This document shows positions 9,877-19,005 of a stretch of 64,000 nt of DNA, one piece after another; the first letter of the stretch is position 1; every line of letters begins with the position of its first letter. The notes beneath the pieces were generated by a model that was given only the letters and a program-made list of their open reading frames with translations, ran no database searches and was not told the DNA's origin. Both the position numbers and the translations under genes were made by a program. The stretch spans positions 62,001 to 126,000 of the forward strand of contig NZ_JAKZGS010000009.1 in assembly GCF_022549695.1 (NCBI RefSeq), in the 5' to 3' direction. Source of the DNA: Belliella calami (lineage in GTDB: Bacteria; Bacteroidota; Bacteroidia; Cytophagales; Cyclobacteriaceae).

Positions 9877-11108
9877 AGTGTAATGCTTTTGAACCATTCT
9901 GGCTGTAAAGCTCTCGAACGGTTGAGTGTATAATAATTGGGAGTCAATATGTTTTTGACGCGTGCAAAGGTAAAGTTTATTTTTGAATTAGAATCAAGAT
10001 TTCCATAAGTCCATATTTCAGCATTCAGTCTGAATGTAACGCCATTTGGAGGGCCCATTACTGTATAGACCATTCCTTTGTCTGTTTTCCAGCCTTCTTT
10101 GAAGTCCGTAAAAAGTATATTGGCAAACTCAATCTGTCTAAAATATTCGCGAATCAATGTTTTGGCTGCTTCTTCGTCTTTGGTCAATCCAAACCAGTAC
10201 TTATCTAAAGCGAGTTTTTTGTCTTGCGCTTCCAGCAGTGCTTCATGTTCTTTTCTCGTGGAGATATATACGACCATATCGACCATTTCTTCCCAAGATT
10301 CTACCCGTGGAAATGCCTGTGGGACTGTTTTGATCATTAGACCTTGGGTCGAATTAGTGTCAGATTGGATGAAAAAATATCCGTAATCATCAAAATTTCT
10401 GGGTGTATTGGCCAGAAAATCACCTTGGTCTTCCACCTTGATCTCCCTAGGGACTGGTGCTGGCTTGATTTCCATAGGAGGGTATGGTGAGTCAAATTTC
10501 GTCGGGTAGTAAAAAGTATGCAATGAAACGGGGCCTTTTGTTTTGAAAAGTAAAGCTTCTTCTTGGATGAGGAAATTCTGATCAAATGGAATATTGTTTC
10601 CAAAGTATGCTCCAAAATTTGGGTGACCCAAAACAAATGGACTGATCAAATCCACATGGTAGTAATACTCGTCACCTTGCCTGGTGTCTACTACTTTTAG
10701 AAAGGCAATTGCTACATTTTGCTCTTCGGGAATTTTGATTTTTTGCTCAAAATAGAAATGATTCTGGGTGTTTAACTTTAGATCATTTTCTTCTAATTTA
10801 GTCAGATTTTCATCGGCGAATGTCTGATTGTATCCAGAAAGGATGGTGAAATAAAAATTGTAATCACCAAAAGAAGCATTGTCTTCAAGTTTTTCAATAG
10901 GCATCTGCAATACAAAGTCTCTTGAGCTTTCCTGAATTGGGATGATTTTTAGAGAAATTCTAGAGTAGCGCGAATATCGAAGTGCTTGATTAGTAGATTC
11001 TAATGATTGCTGGGCTACTCCTACTAGTGAACAAGTAAAGCTAAGTACCAAAGTACTTAAAAGTAGCTGAATTTTTTTTGTTATCGTCTTTGTTGTCATT
11101 TGGTTCAA
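9849..11108 (-). CDS. GWxTD domain-containing exported protein
   Basis: A 419-residue exported protein of unknown biochemical role, typical of Bacteroidota. A hydrophobic export signal is present near residues 12-32 (IQLLLSTLVLSFTCSLVGVAQ); SFTC could be a lipobox, but the Ala-Gln further on also suits signal peptidase I. The domain-defining GWxTD motif reads GWKTDKGMVYTVMGPPNGV near residue 345, in the C-terminal half as in the family. The stop is inside the 5' end of rlmB, so the two probably form one transcript. It is divergent from the SAM methyltransferase gene, with only 39 bp between starts. Confidence 0.9.
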   Translation of the reverse strand: MNQMTTKTITKKIQLLLSTLVLSFTCSLVGVAQQSLESTNQALRYSRYSRISLKIIPIQESSRDFVLQMPIEKLEDNASFGDYNFYFTILSGYNQTFADENLTKLEENDLKLNTQNHFYFEQKIKIPEEQNVAIAFLKVVDTRQGDEYYYHVDLISPFVLGHPNFGAYFGNNIPFDQNFLIQEEALLFKTKGPVSLHTFYYPTKFDSPYPPMEIKPAPVPREIKVEDQGDFLANTPRNFDDYGYFFIQSDTNSTQGLMIKTVPQAFPRVESWEEMVDMVVYISTRKEHEALLEAQDKKLALDKYWFGLTKDEEAAKTLIREYFRQIEFANILFTDFKEGWKTDKGMVYTVMGPPNGVTFRLNAEIWTYGNLDSNSKINFTFARVKNILTPNYYTLNRSRALQPEWFKSITLWRSGRMDF

Positions 11109-11126
11109 AAATTAACCTTATTTTTG
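11099..11126 (+). promoter_or_regulatory. Candidate promoter for the methyltransferase gene
   Basis: TATTTTTG at 11119-11126 fits TAnnTTTG, with TTTG at 11099-11102 upstream at a shorter than usual spacing of 16 nt. It lies in the 39-bp divergent gap, 21 nt before the start codon. Confidence 0.3.
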
Positions 11127-11147
11127 CTCAAATTAATAAAATTTTAA

Positions 11148-11930
11148 ATGGCTACCTATACAACGGAAATTGCATCGGATAAGTTGGTTAGTGATAATCC
11201 AATTCATCAACGCCTTCTAAAAGCCTATATTGCTGCAAAACCAATGGTATCTGGGAAATTGCTTGAAGTCGGCTGTGGAGAAGGAAGAGGTGTGGAGGAA
11301 TTGTTGGATCAAGTGGATAGTTACTTGGGAATTGATAAAATTCAGGCTGTGATCGATGAGCTCAAGCGAAAGTATCCAGCTGTGGCTTTTGAACAAGCAG
11401 TGATTCCCCCTTTTGTGGGTATAGAATCCAATAGTTTTGATACGGTGGTTAGCTTCCAGGTGATTGAGCATATTCAAGATGATAAACTCTTTTTGGAGGA
11501 AATCTACCGGGTATTGAAGCCAGGGGGAAAGGCAATCATTTCTACGCCTAATATTAGGCATACACTTTCGCGAAATCCTTGGCATATCAGAGAATATACA
11601 GGAAAGGAATTGATTAAGCTTTGTGATGAAGTCTTTGACAAAGTAAATGCTATGGGAATAGGAGGGAATGATAAAGTCTGGAGTTATCATGAAGAGAATC
11701 GCAAATCTGTGAACAGAATAATGCGATTTGATGTCTTGGACTTGCAACATAGATTGCCTTCAGCAGTTCTAAGATTTCCTTATGAGATCCTCAATAGGCT
11801 AAATCGGAAAAAGCTGCATAAGCAACAAGGAAACATAGTTACAGATATCAAACACGCTGATTACCTCTTGGTAGATCATCCCGATCAGGGTTTGGATTTA
11901 TTTTATGTTTTGGAGAAAAGAAACAAGTGA
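11148..11930 (+). CDS. Class I SAM-dependent methyltransferase
   Basis: A 260-residue cytoplasmic methyltransferase of the Methyltransf_11 type. The SAM-binding glycine-rich motif I is LLEVGCGEGRG (residues 39-49). The post-I acidic residue follows at YLGIDKIQ, motif II/III is FDTVVSFQVIEHI, and YRVLKPGGKAIISTPN follows. The substrate is not evident. The conserved STPN then a His/Arg/Glu stretch (PWHIREY) also occurs in methyltransferases acting on polysaccharide or lipid precursors, but that is only suggestive. Neighbours on both sides are on the other strand, so there is no operon context. Confidence 0.88.
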   Translation: MATYTTEIASDKLVSDNPIHQRLLKAYIAAKPMVSGKLLEVGCGEGRGVEELLDQVDSYLGIDKIQAVIDELKRKYPAVAFEQAVIPPFVGIESNSFDTVVSFQVIEHIQDDKLFLEEIYRVLKPGGKAIISTPNIRHTLSRNPWHIREYTGKELIKLCDEVFDKVNAMGIGGNDKVWSYHEENRKSVNRIMRFDVLDLQHRLPSAVLRFPYEILNRLNRKKLHKQQGNIVTDIKHADYLLVDHPDQGLDLFYVLEKRNK

Positions 11931-12010
11931 TTTTTAATTTTCCCTTGACCCCATAATAGGCCACGATGGTTTCTAAAGGTCCAAATTTATTTGTGTTGAA
12001 TTCAAAACAA

Positions 12011-12042
12011 AAAGAGCTCCTATAAAAATAGGAGCTCTTTTC
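12011..12042. terminator. Bidirectional terminator
   Basis: Perfect 12-bp stem aaagagctccta / taggagctcttt (12011-12022 with 12029-12040), loop taaaaa. It sits between the convergent methyltransferase and DUF2723 genes. Confidence 0.85.
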
Positions 12043-12087
12043 TCAATTGCCAGACATGCTTAAAGTGTTTTTTAGGCTAACTTCTGA

Positions 12088-15066
12088 TTATCTTCTGTCT
12101 AGGGTATTCTTGTTTGAGGTTCCAATAAATCTTTCAAGATTCTTTTTTAATTCCGAAGCAAGCTCTTCGTAGCCTCTTTCTTCCAAAAGAGGGACAAAGT
12201 ATCTAAGCATTTCCAATGAAATCATTGCTTCCCGATCGTAAGGTCTGTCTGTACTTGCGTAGAATTCTAATAGCTGAATCGATTTCACACTCATCTTATC
12301 TACTATATCCAATGCCAAATCATCCTCGCCTACTTCGAACAACAATGGTACAGACTGTCCACTTGCCAAATCATAAGCAATGGCTTCATTTGGCATCTTC
12401 TCTAAACTAAACTTGAGTACATCTGCTGCTTTGTCCATTTGGTCTTCATCCAAAAGTGCTATGGCAATGCTGTTGATTGAGCTTCTGTGGTTGGATGTGA
12501 ATCTTCTGAATTCATCATCGAAGTAGTTATCAGGATTATCCATGCCTCTAAAGGCAAAGTCTTCCATGATATGCTTGTAAGACTTTTCAGTATTTACCAA
12601 TTCAGCTCTGAAGTTTTGTGGTTTTCTTACTGGAAGTAATCGATAAGTCATTCCTTCCATCACAACATAATCTTCCAAATCCAAACCAATAGTTGCCAAT
12701 GAAGTATTGTTGAAGTAAATAGGTCTCTCCCAATTGTTGGAAGTAATGAGGTCCAAAAGCATCATGTTGCCTTTAGTCATATATTCACCCTTCACCCTAA
12801 GGTTCATTTGGTCTACCATCAAGGCTTCCATGCCTTCAGGAATCAATCCATCGTTATAAACTTTCTCGATGTCCACATCAAGAATGATGTTTCTTGCAGG
12901 TACCATATTCAAGGTCATTTTATTGGAGCCTTGAAGTCTCAGTAGTTCACTTTTGTTTTTTAACAGTTTCAAATACTCTTTTGCTGAAATAGCATCAAGA
13001 CCTTCTCTTTCGAGCAAGTAAAGCACATCATTTGTACCTTTTCTGTAATGTTCATATTCTAAAGAAAATGGTAAAGGGGCTGATTCATATGCTTTTCTTG
13101 TCATTTGATCTACATACCAGTCGGTATCAAAATAACTCAATACGACTACCCTGACATCAGTTCGGAAGTTCTCAACCGCTTGCACATACCATAGGGGGAA
13201 AGTGTCATTGTCACCGCCAGTAAAGAGGATTGCATTAGGTTCACAGGATGCCAAGAAGTTTCTTGCAGAATCTACAGAGAAATACCTGCCTTGCCTGTTG
13301 TGATCATCCCAGTTTTGGTTTGCCATTAATACAGGGATTGGGAATGTGATCAATGTTGCGATGACTCCAGCTAAAGCAAGGTTTTTGTTAATTTTGGCAA
13401 TACCATGTGCAATGGCCAACACTCCGAATCCAACCCATATGGCAAATGCATAAAATGACCCTACGTAGATATAATCTCGCTCTCGAGGTTCCACAGGAGG
13501 CGAGTTAAGATAAATCACCAATACGACGCCCATCATGAGGAAAAGCCCCATTGTGACATAAAATGAATTCGGATCTTTCTTAGCTTGGAAGAATAGCCCA
13601 ATTAGCCCAAGAATAAGTGGGAGCATTAGGTAATTGTTATGGGCTTTGTTTTCCTTGATGTAATCTGGGAATTTGTCACTGAATGCATCAGTGATTCCCA
13701 ACCATGGAGCATCTGAATAATCACTTTCACGCCCTGAGAAATTCCACATAAAGTATCTCCAATACATGTGCCCCAATTGGTGGGAGAACATAAAGTATAT
13801 ATTATCAGAGAAAGTAGGTTCCTGACCTGCACTCAATCCTAGTTTTGTACGATAAATCTGCTTGTGACGCTCTTGTGTAGAGTAGATTCGCGGAAGTATA
13901 GTTGTTTTGTTTTTATCATATTTGGTGATCGTATTGTAATCTACGATTTCATATTTGTCCTTCCCTTTAAGGTAGATTGGAGCACCATCTTCCTGTGACT
14001 CTACTTGAGCCGTGAAATATTGTCCATGAAGCAAAGGTCTGTACCCGTATTGTTCTCTTTTGAGGTAGGATACATAGCTGACGATATCTTTTGGGTTATT
14101 TTCGTTGATGATAGGATCTTGGTTTGCTCTGATGACGATCAAAGCATATGATCCATAGCCAATCAGAATAAAAGTCAATGACAACAAGATTGTATTTAGA
14201 ATTACTTTTCCTTGCTTGATAGAGTAAAGAATGGCATAAACCAAAGACCCAATGAAGACAATACTGAAGAACACGATCCCTGATCCAAATGGAAGCCCCA
14301 TGCTATTGACAAAAAAGATCTCGATGGATCCTGCCAAACTAGGTAAGCCTGGAATGATGAAGTTGTTGATTATGATCAGCGCTACACCGCCTAGTATGAG
14401 TGCGATAGCACCTCCTTTGATGTTTGGCTCTTTGTATTTCTTGAAATAATAAATCAAAGCCAATGCAGGCAAAGTTACCAAATTGAGCAAATGGACACCG
14501 ATAGACAGGCCTACCAGATAAGCAATAAAGATCATCCATTTGTTTTCCAATACAGGGTCTTCGATGACATCCCATTTGAGAAATGCCCAAATTACAATAG
14601 CAGTAAAGAACGAAGACATGGCATACACTTCCGCTTCTACAGCAGAAAACCAAAAACTATCTGAAAAGGTATAAACCAAAGCGCCCACGATCCCAGCGCC
14701 CATTAGGCTGATGGTTTGGCCCTTGCTTTCTTTTCCAGGTTCCATTTTGAATAGCTTTCTTCCTAGCAAAGTAATAGACCAAAAAAGAAAAAGAATGGTA
14801 AATCCAGAAAATATAGCACTTCCTATATTCATCCAGTAAGCTACTTGAAGTCCATCGCCCATTGCAAGAAATCCAAACATTCTATAAATCAATAAGAACA
14901 AAGGTGCTCCAGGAGGGTGTGGAACCTGTAGCTTGTAGGATACGGCGATGAATTCTCCCGGATCCCAAAAGCTTGCTGTTTGCTCAACTGTTAATACATA
15001 AACTAAAGTAGCGACTAAGGCAATCAGCCAACCTGTCAGATTATTGACCTTTTTGTAATCAAGCAT
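12088..15066 (-). CDS. DUF2723 family multipass membrane protein (GT-C-like)
   Basis: A protein of about 992 residues, with an N-terminal half of about 12 membrane helices and a large soluble C-terminal half. The N-terminal DUF2723 block contains DPGEFIAVSYKLQVPHPPGAP, in which the acidic residue in the first loop followed by a His-Pro-Pro-Gly element recalls GT-C protein O-mannosyltransferases; the related eukaryotic protein TMEM260 is an O-mannosyltransferase. A glycosyltransferase role using a lipid-linked sugar is therefore plausible but inferred. The C-terminal region (LFTGGDNDTFPLWYVQ, then helical repeats near the end) looks extracytoplasmic. ATG 15066 was chosen because the preceding in-frame 23 codons encode a short unrelated hydrophobic stretch. 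It is divergent from trxA. Confidence 0.88.
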   Translation of the reverse strand: MLDYKKVNNLTGWLIALVATLVYVLTVEQTASFWDPGEFIAVSYKLQVPHPPGAPLFLLIYRMFGFLAMGDGLQVAYWMNIGSAIFSGFTILFLFWSITLLGRKLFKMEPGKESKGQTISLMGAGIVGALVYTFSDSFWFSAVEAEVYAMSSFFTAIVIWAFLKWDVIEDPVLENKWMIFIAYLVGLSIGVHLLNLVTLPALALIYYFKKYKEPNIKGGAIALILGGVALIIINNFIIPGLPSLAGSIEIFFVNSMGLPFGSGIVFFSIVFIGSLVYAILYSIKQGKVILNTILLSLTFILIGYGSYALIVIRANQDPIINENNPKDIVSYVSYLKREQYGYRPLLHGQYFTAQVESQEDGAPIYLKGKDKYEIVDYNTITKYDKNKTTILPRIYSTQERHKQIYRTKLGLSAGQEPTFSDNIYFMFSHQLGHMYWRYFMWNFSGRESDYSDAPWLGITDAFSDKFPDYIKENKAHNNYLMLPLILGLIGLFFQAKKDPNSFYVTMGLFLMMGVVLVIYLNSPPVEPRERDYIYVGSFYAFAIWVGFGVLAIAHGIAKINKNLALAGVIATLITFPIPVLMANQNWDDHNRQGRYFSVDSARNFLASCEPNAILFTGGDNDTFPLWYVQAVENFRTDVRVVVLSYFDTDWYVDQMTRKAYESAPLPFSLEYEHYRKGTNDVLYLLEREGLDAISAKEYLKLLKNKSELLRLQGSNKMTLNMVPARNIILDVDIEKVYNDGLIPEGMEALMVDQMNLRVKGEYMTKGNMMLLDLITSNNWERPIYFNNTSLATIGLDLEDYVVMEGMTYRLLPVRKPQNFRAELVNTEKSYKHIMEDFAFRGMDNPDNYFDDEFRRFTSNHRSSINSIAIALLDEDQMDKAADVLKFSLEKMPNEAIAYDLASGQSVPLLFEVGEDDLALDIVDKMSVKSIQLLEFYASTDRPYDREAMISLEMLRYFVPLLEERGYEELASELKKNLERFIGTSNKNTLDRR

Positions 15067-15181
15067 TGTTTTTGAAATAGATGTGTCGGGCGAAAATAAG
15101 CAAATAATCACTAATCTCAGGAATTTTAACAGCATTTAAGCTTCTGTGATAAAAATTACCTTCCTATTCAGTGCTTTGCAC

Positions 15182-15189
15182 TAAATTTG
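15182..15189 (+). promoter_or_regulatory. Possible -7 element for trxA
   Basis: TAAATTTG matches TAnnTTTG 20 nt before the thioredoxin start. No convincing -33 TTTG was found at the expected spacing. Confidence 0.3.
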
Positions 15190-15209
15190 AACATTGTAAA
15201 TAATCAAAC

Positions 15210-15539
15210 ATGAACAATCCGAAACCTAAATCTTTCAATGATCTGATAGCTGGAGATCAGCCTGTATTGGTTGATTTTTTTGCTACTTGGTGTGGTCCAT
15301 GCCAAATGATGCAGCCTATTCTTGAAGAAACGGCAAAGCTTTTTGGCAATGAAATCAAAGTTATTAAAGTAGATGTTGATAAAAATCAACTTGCAGCTAG
15401 TAACTTTCAAGTTCGAGGCGTGCCTACTTTGATTCTTTTTCATCAAGGGAAAGTATTATGGAGGAAATCTGGAGTTGTTCCTACCCATCAACTTGTGAAC
15501 GTGGTAAAGGAACATATTGTTAAAAATGATCCAGTGTGA
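15210..15539 (+). CDS. trxA: Thioredoxin
   Basis: A 109-residue cytoplasmic thioredoxin that reduces protein disulfides. The active site WCGPC is at residues 27-31 (Cys28, Cys31), within VDFFATWCGPCQMM. The conserved cis-Pro is in RGVPTLILF and the C-terminal GVVP turn is present. No signal peptide precedes the domain, so this is a cytoplasmic TrxA type rather than a TlpA-like envelope form. The MBL-rhodanese gene follows on the same strand after 161 bp and also deals with reactive sulfur, so a functional link is reasonable although the spacing argues against tight coupling. Confidence 0.95.
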   Translation: MNNPKPKSFNDLIAGDQPVLVDFFATWCGPCQMMQPILEETAKLFGNEIKVIKVDVDKNQLAASNFQVRGVPTLILFHQGKVLWRKSGVVPTHQLVNVVKEHIVKNDPV

Positions 15540-15700
15540 TATTTGTCATAGTAATGCAAAATCACAAATCTTAAATTTGCACCAAAAAAAAGAAATTAGA
15601 GGTATAATTGAGCTAGAGTGCACTAAGAATTTTTGGTTTATTTATCAGGATTCGATAACCATTCCCCTAATTTTTGAAATTAATTTGAAAATATAAAAAC

Positions 15701-17122
15701 ATGAAAATAGAACAAATTTATACAGGATGTCTGGCACAAGGTGCTTATTACATTGAATCTGACGGAGAGGCAGCCATCATCGATCCACTAAGGGAAGTGC
15801 AGCCATACATAGATCAGGCTAAAAAGAACAACGCTAAAATCAAGTATGTTTTTGAAACACATTTTCATGCTGACTTTGTATCAGGCCATCAGGATTTGGC
15901 AGCAAAAACTGGGGCAGCAATCGTTTATGGTCCTACTGAGATGAAGTTGGGTTTTGAGGCAATTATCGCTGAAGATGGTCAGGAATTTCATGTAGGAAAA
16001 TTGAAGATAAAATTGATCCACACTCCAGGTCATACAATGGAAAGTTCCTGCTATTTACTTTTTAATGAAAAAGGAAAAGAAGAAACAATCTTCACTGGAG
16101 ATACTTTGTTTATCGGTGACGTAGGACGTCCAGATTTAGCTCAGAAAGTTGTTGTTGATCTGACGCAGGATATGCTTGCTGGTTATCTTTATGATTCTTT
16201 GAGAAATAAGATCATGCCGTTGTCAGATGATTTGATAGTGTATCCAGCCCATGGAGCAGGCTCTGCCTGTGGAAAAAACATGAGTAAGGAGACTTCAGAT
16301 ACATTGGGCAACCAAAAGAAAACTAATTATGCGCTTCAAGAAATGACAAAAGAAGCGTTTATCAAGGAAGTGACATCTGGATTGACTCCTCCTCCAGCAT
16401 ATTTCCCCCAAAATGTGATGATGAACATCCAAGGGTATGACAGTATCGATGATGTGTTGGAAAGAGGAGTGAATCCGCTTTCGCCTGAAGCTTTTGAAGC
16501 TGCAGCAAATGAAACAGGAGCAGTTTTGTTGGATACGAGGAATTCCCAAGTATTTGCAAAAGGATTCATACCGAATTCAATCAACATAGGAATAGATGGA
16601 AGCTTTGCCGTCTGGGTCGGTGCGATGATTCCAGATCTTAAGCAAGAGATTTTGGTCATTGCTGATAAAGGAAAAGAAGAAGAGGTGATTACCCGATTGG
16701 CTAGAGTGGGGTATGATTATGCTATTGGATATTTGGAAGGAGGATTTGAGGCATGGAAAAATTCTGAATATGAAATTGATAGCATCAAATCAATCACTGT
16801 AGAAGAATTTGCCAAGATCAAAGAGGAACAAGATTCAATCAATATCCTTGATGTGAGAAAGAACAGTGAGTTTTTGAGCGAGCGATTGCTGGAAGCAGAA
16901 AACGCACCTCTTGATTATATCAATGAGAGCATGCTTCAAGTGGATAAAAACAAGACTTATTACGTTCATTGTGCTGGTGGTTATAGATCAATGGTCTTTG
17001 CTTCCATTCTGAAGGCTAGAGGATATGATAACTTGGTTGATGTCAAAGGGGGATTCAAAAGCTTAAGGGAGTCTGGAAAATTTAAACTGAGTGAATATGT
17101 TTGTCCTTCTACGTTGTTATAA
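15701..17122 (+). CDS. MBL-fold hydrolase with two rhodanese domains (persulfide dioxygenase-like)
   Basis: A 473-residue fusion expected to handle persulfides such as glutathione persulfide in sulfide detoxification. The metallo-beta-lactamase domain (about 1-240) shows THFHADFVSGH (His54, His56, Asp58, His63), HTPGHT near 113 and TGDTLFIGDVGRPDL near 134, as in ETHE1/Blh-type persulfide dioxygenases. The first rhodanese domain (about 270-360) lacks a catalytic Cys: ADKG replaces the loop. The second (about 375-465) has an intact loop, VHCAGGYRS, with the active Cys at about 423. An inactive plus active rhodanese pair after the MBL domain is a known architecture. The family assignment is firm; the exact sulfur substrate is inferred. 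Confidence 0.92.
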   Translation: MKIEQIYTGCLAQGAYYIESDGEAAIIDPLREVQPYIDQAKKNNAKIKYVFETHFHADFVSGHQDLAAKTGAAIVYGPTEMKLGFEAIIAEDGQEFHVGKLKIKLIHTPGHTMESSCYLLFNEKGKEETIFTGDTLFIGDVGRPDLAQKVVVDLTQDMLAGYLYDSLRNKIMPLSDDLIVYPAHGAGSACGKNMSKETSDTLGNQKKTNYALQEMTKEAFIKEVTSGLTPPPAYFPQNVMMNIQGYDSIDDVLERGVNPLSPEAFEAAANETGAVLLDTRNSQVFAKGFIPNSINIGIDGSFAVWVGAMIPDLKQEILVIADKGKEEEVITRLARVGYDYAIGYLEGGFEAWKNSEYEIDSIKSITVEEFAKIKEEQDSINILDVRKNSEFLSERLLEAENAPLDYINESMLQVDKNKTYYVHCAGGYRSMVFASILKARGYDNLVDVKGGFKSLRESGKFKLSEYVCPSTLL

Positions 17123-17380
17123 TAGCATGATCCAGCCCCTAAGGAAGTTAGGTGTCCAATCGGCAAAATCTCAGAGCCTCAATTGAGATTGCTCAAATAT
17201 CTGCTTGCGAGGATATTCTTTGGGGTAATTTTTGGTTTAGGAGAGTATTTGCCAAAAGCTTGTCCAGAATCTACATTTGTAAAAATATAAGGTCGTTTTG
17301 CAGGTGGATTTAATGAATGCTATAGCACGTGATTTGTTAGGTGTGAAGACAACCATCTTAACAGAAAGCTTGCATCATTA

Positions 17381-17416
17381 GAGGACAGTCGTTGATTAGG
17401 TCAAAGGACTGTCCTC
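17381..17416. terminator. Hairpin, 10-bp perfect stem
   Basis: gaggacagtc (17381-17390) pairs perfectly with gactgtcctc (17407-17416) across a 16-nt loop. On the plus strand a T-run lies 10 nt downstream (17427-17433). On the minus strand the stem starts at the stop codon of the 26-residue ORF. It may be a terminator or part of a small RNA. Confidence 0.45.
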
Positions 17417-17495
17417 AATTGAATACTTTTTTTACGATAAATCTTATTAATAAGATCGCTGTCAATATGACACTTCCTGCTATTATAAATTCCAT
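17415..17495 (-). CDS. Possible 26-aa single-helix membrane peptide
   Basis: The minus-strand frame from ATG 17495 to TGA 17415 reads MEFIIAGSVILTAILLI followed by RFIVKKVFN. That is one hydrophobic helix with a short positively charged end, the usual form of bacterial membrane micropeptides. Its stop codon coincides with the base of a perfect 10-bp hairpin, which would be a natural gene-terminator arrangement. Against it: the frame is short enough to arise by chance in A/T-rich DNA and no ribosome binding site is evident. I keep it as a candidate only. Confidence 0.25.
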   Translation of the reverse strand: MEFIIAGSVILTAILLIRFIVKKVFN

Positions 17496-17665
17496 ATTTT
17501 TAAAAACCAGAAAGCAATCGATTTGTTCTGAAAACCATTTATCAATCGAAAAAGAATTTTTCAAACGATTGAATGGCCAAGCAGTAATAACCTTTCTGTT
17601 TTGTGTTTCAGTTTTGATATTTGTCTGTAACTTGCATACAATTTCTTCAACCTATATCACCTATT

Positions 17666-18814
17666 ATGACCATACTTCAGAAACGCAGAGCTGCGTTAGG
17701 TAGTTTGTTTTTTCTTGCTGGAATTTGCTTTGCTTCTTGGGCTTCTAGGATTCCTGATGTTCAAGTTAAGTTTGGACTGTCAGAATCCCAATTGGGTACA
17801 CTTTTATTGGGATTGCCAATTGGGTCATTGGTTGCCTTGCCTTTGGCAGGTTGGGCTGTTCATAAGTATGGGAGTAGGATCGTGATTCTTTTGGGAGCTA
17901 TTGGTTACATGATTTTTTTGCCTTTGATTGGGTTTAGTTCAAGTATTTGGCTTTTGGTGCCAGTAGTGATGCTTTTTGGGATGATTGGGAATTTGATGAA
18001 TATTTCTTTGAATACCCAAGCGCTTGCTGTCGAAGACATGTATGGGCGGAGTATTTTGGGGTCTTTTCATGGTCTTTGGAGCTTGGCTGGCTTTAGTGGG
18101 GCAGGAATTGGTGCTGTGATGATATATCTTGATGTGCTTCCAAGGTATCATTATTTGGTTATTTCTGGGATTGCCTTACTGATAGTCATAGTTGCACAAG
18201 GATATTTGGTAAAAGAAAATAAAAGTCAAGCTGGTGGAGGTTTTGTGATGAAGAAACCAGATGCATTATTGTTGAGGATTGGTGGGATAGCTTTTCTTGG
18301 TATGCTTTCGGAAGGGTGTATGTTTGATTGGAGTGGTGTGTATTTCAAAAAAGTCGTTGAAATACAACCTGGGCTAGTCGCTTTGGGTTATGTGTCATTC
18401 ATGGGAGCGATGGCTTCAGGCAGATTTGTTTCTGACAGGTTGACAAATAGATTTGGTAGGCTTTCTATTCTGAGATTGAGTGGGATTCTGATCTTTATGG
18501 GGCTTTTGGTCTCTGTTATTTTCCCAACCCCCATTTATGCCACAATAGGTTTCCTGCTTGTCGGTTTTGGGGTAGCGTCTATCATTCCAGTTTCTTATAG
18601 CGTGGCTGGTAGATCCAAACTTTATTCTCCGGGTATAGCACTCGCAATTGTATCCACGATTTCGTTCTTTGGTTTTTTGACTGGTCCACCTTTGATAGGG
18701 TATATCGCTGACTTATTGAGCCTCCAAGCGTCTTTTGTACTGATAGCTGTAGCTGGATTAGGGATTACATTACTTGCCAGCATCAGATTGGATGTGTTCA
18801 AAAACATAGACTGA
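17666..18814 (+). CDS. MFS transporter (YbjJ-like)
   Basis: A 382-residue inner-membrane transporter with about 12 hydrophobic helices. The N-terminus has the conserved first-helix/loop pattern LFFLAGICFASWASRIPDV and then GLSESQLGTLLLGLPIGS, found in the YbjJ-like branch of the major facilitator superfamily. The loop after helix 2 carries the signature-like HKYGSR, and the equivalent loop in the C-terminal half reads DRLTNRFGR. The start is ATG 17666 (MTILQKRRAALG); upstream in-frame codons from 17621 are not transporter-like. The substrate cannot be read from the sequence; sugars or drugs are possible. Monocistronic and followed by a strong terminator. Confidence 0.9.
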   Translation: MTILQKRRAALGSLFFLAGICFASWASRIPDVQVKFGLSESQLGTLLLGLPIGSLVALPLAGWAVHKYGSRIVILLGAIGYMIFLPLIGFSSSIWLLVPVVMLFGMIGNLMNISLNTQALAVEDMYGRSILGSFHGLWSLAGFSGAGIGAVMIYLDVLPRYHYLVISGIALLIVIVAQGYLVKENKSQAGGGFVMKKPDALLLRIGGIAFLGMLSEGCMFDWSGVYFKKVVEIQPGLVALGYVSFMGAMASGRFVSDRLTNRFGRLSILRLSGILIFMGLLVSVIFPTPIYATIGFLLVGFGVASIIPVSYSVAGRSKLYSPGIALAIVSTISFFGFLTGPPLIGYIADLLSLQASFVLIAVAGLGITLLASIRLDVFKNID

Positions 18815-18847
18815 AAAACGAAACATTAACACTGTTTTCCTAAAAAT

Positions 18848-18885
18848 AAAGCCCCATTCAGAAGTTTCAGAATGGGGCTTTTTTA
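18848..18885. terminator. Terminator after MFS gene
   Basis: Perfect 12-bp stem aaagccccattc / gaatggggcttt (18848-18859 with 18870-18881), 10-nt loop, T-run at the 3' end. The A-run on the other side could serve the convergent M3 peptidase gene, although about 120 bp separate them. Confidence 0.85.
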
Positions 18886-19005
18886 CAATCTTATTTTGAT
18901 TCGCTCAACGCTTGTCGAAAACCAATCAAGACACATTATCCAGATTGTTTCTTAGGGTTTTTAGACCTTAGGGAAACATCATAAGCTTATATCATTTGGA
19001 ATAGT

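Larger units (their letters stand above)
17123..17665. other. 543-bp intergenic region with hairpin and tiny ORF
   Basis: No protein gene of normal size is supported here. The region holds an interrupted inverted repeat aatctca / tgagatt near 17167-17190, a strong 10-bp hairpin at 17381-17416, and a possible 26-residue membrane peptide on the minus strand next to it (separate entries). A forward frame of 103 codons at 17392-17703 has no recognisable signal and overlaps the start of the MFS gene. The frame extending the MFS gene upstream to 17621 is also unlikely to be translated. Confidence 0.45.

Noticed and set aside
17392-17703. 103-codon frame upstream of the MFS gene
   Set aside because: No recognisable domain; it overlaps the hairpin, the MFS start region and low-complexity A/T sequence.
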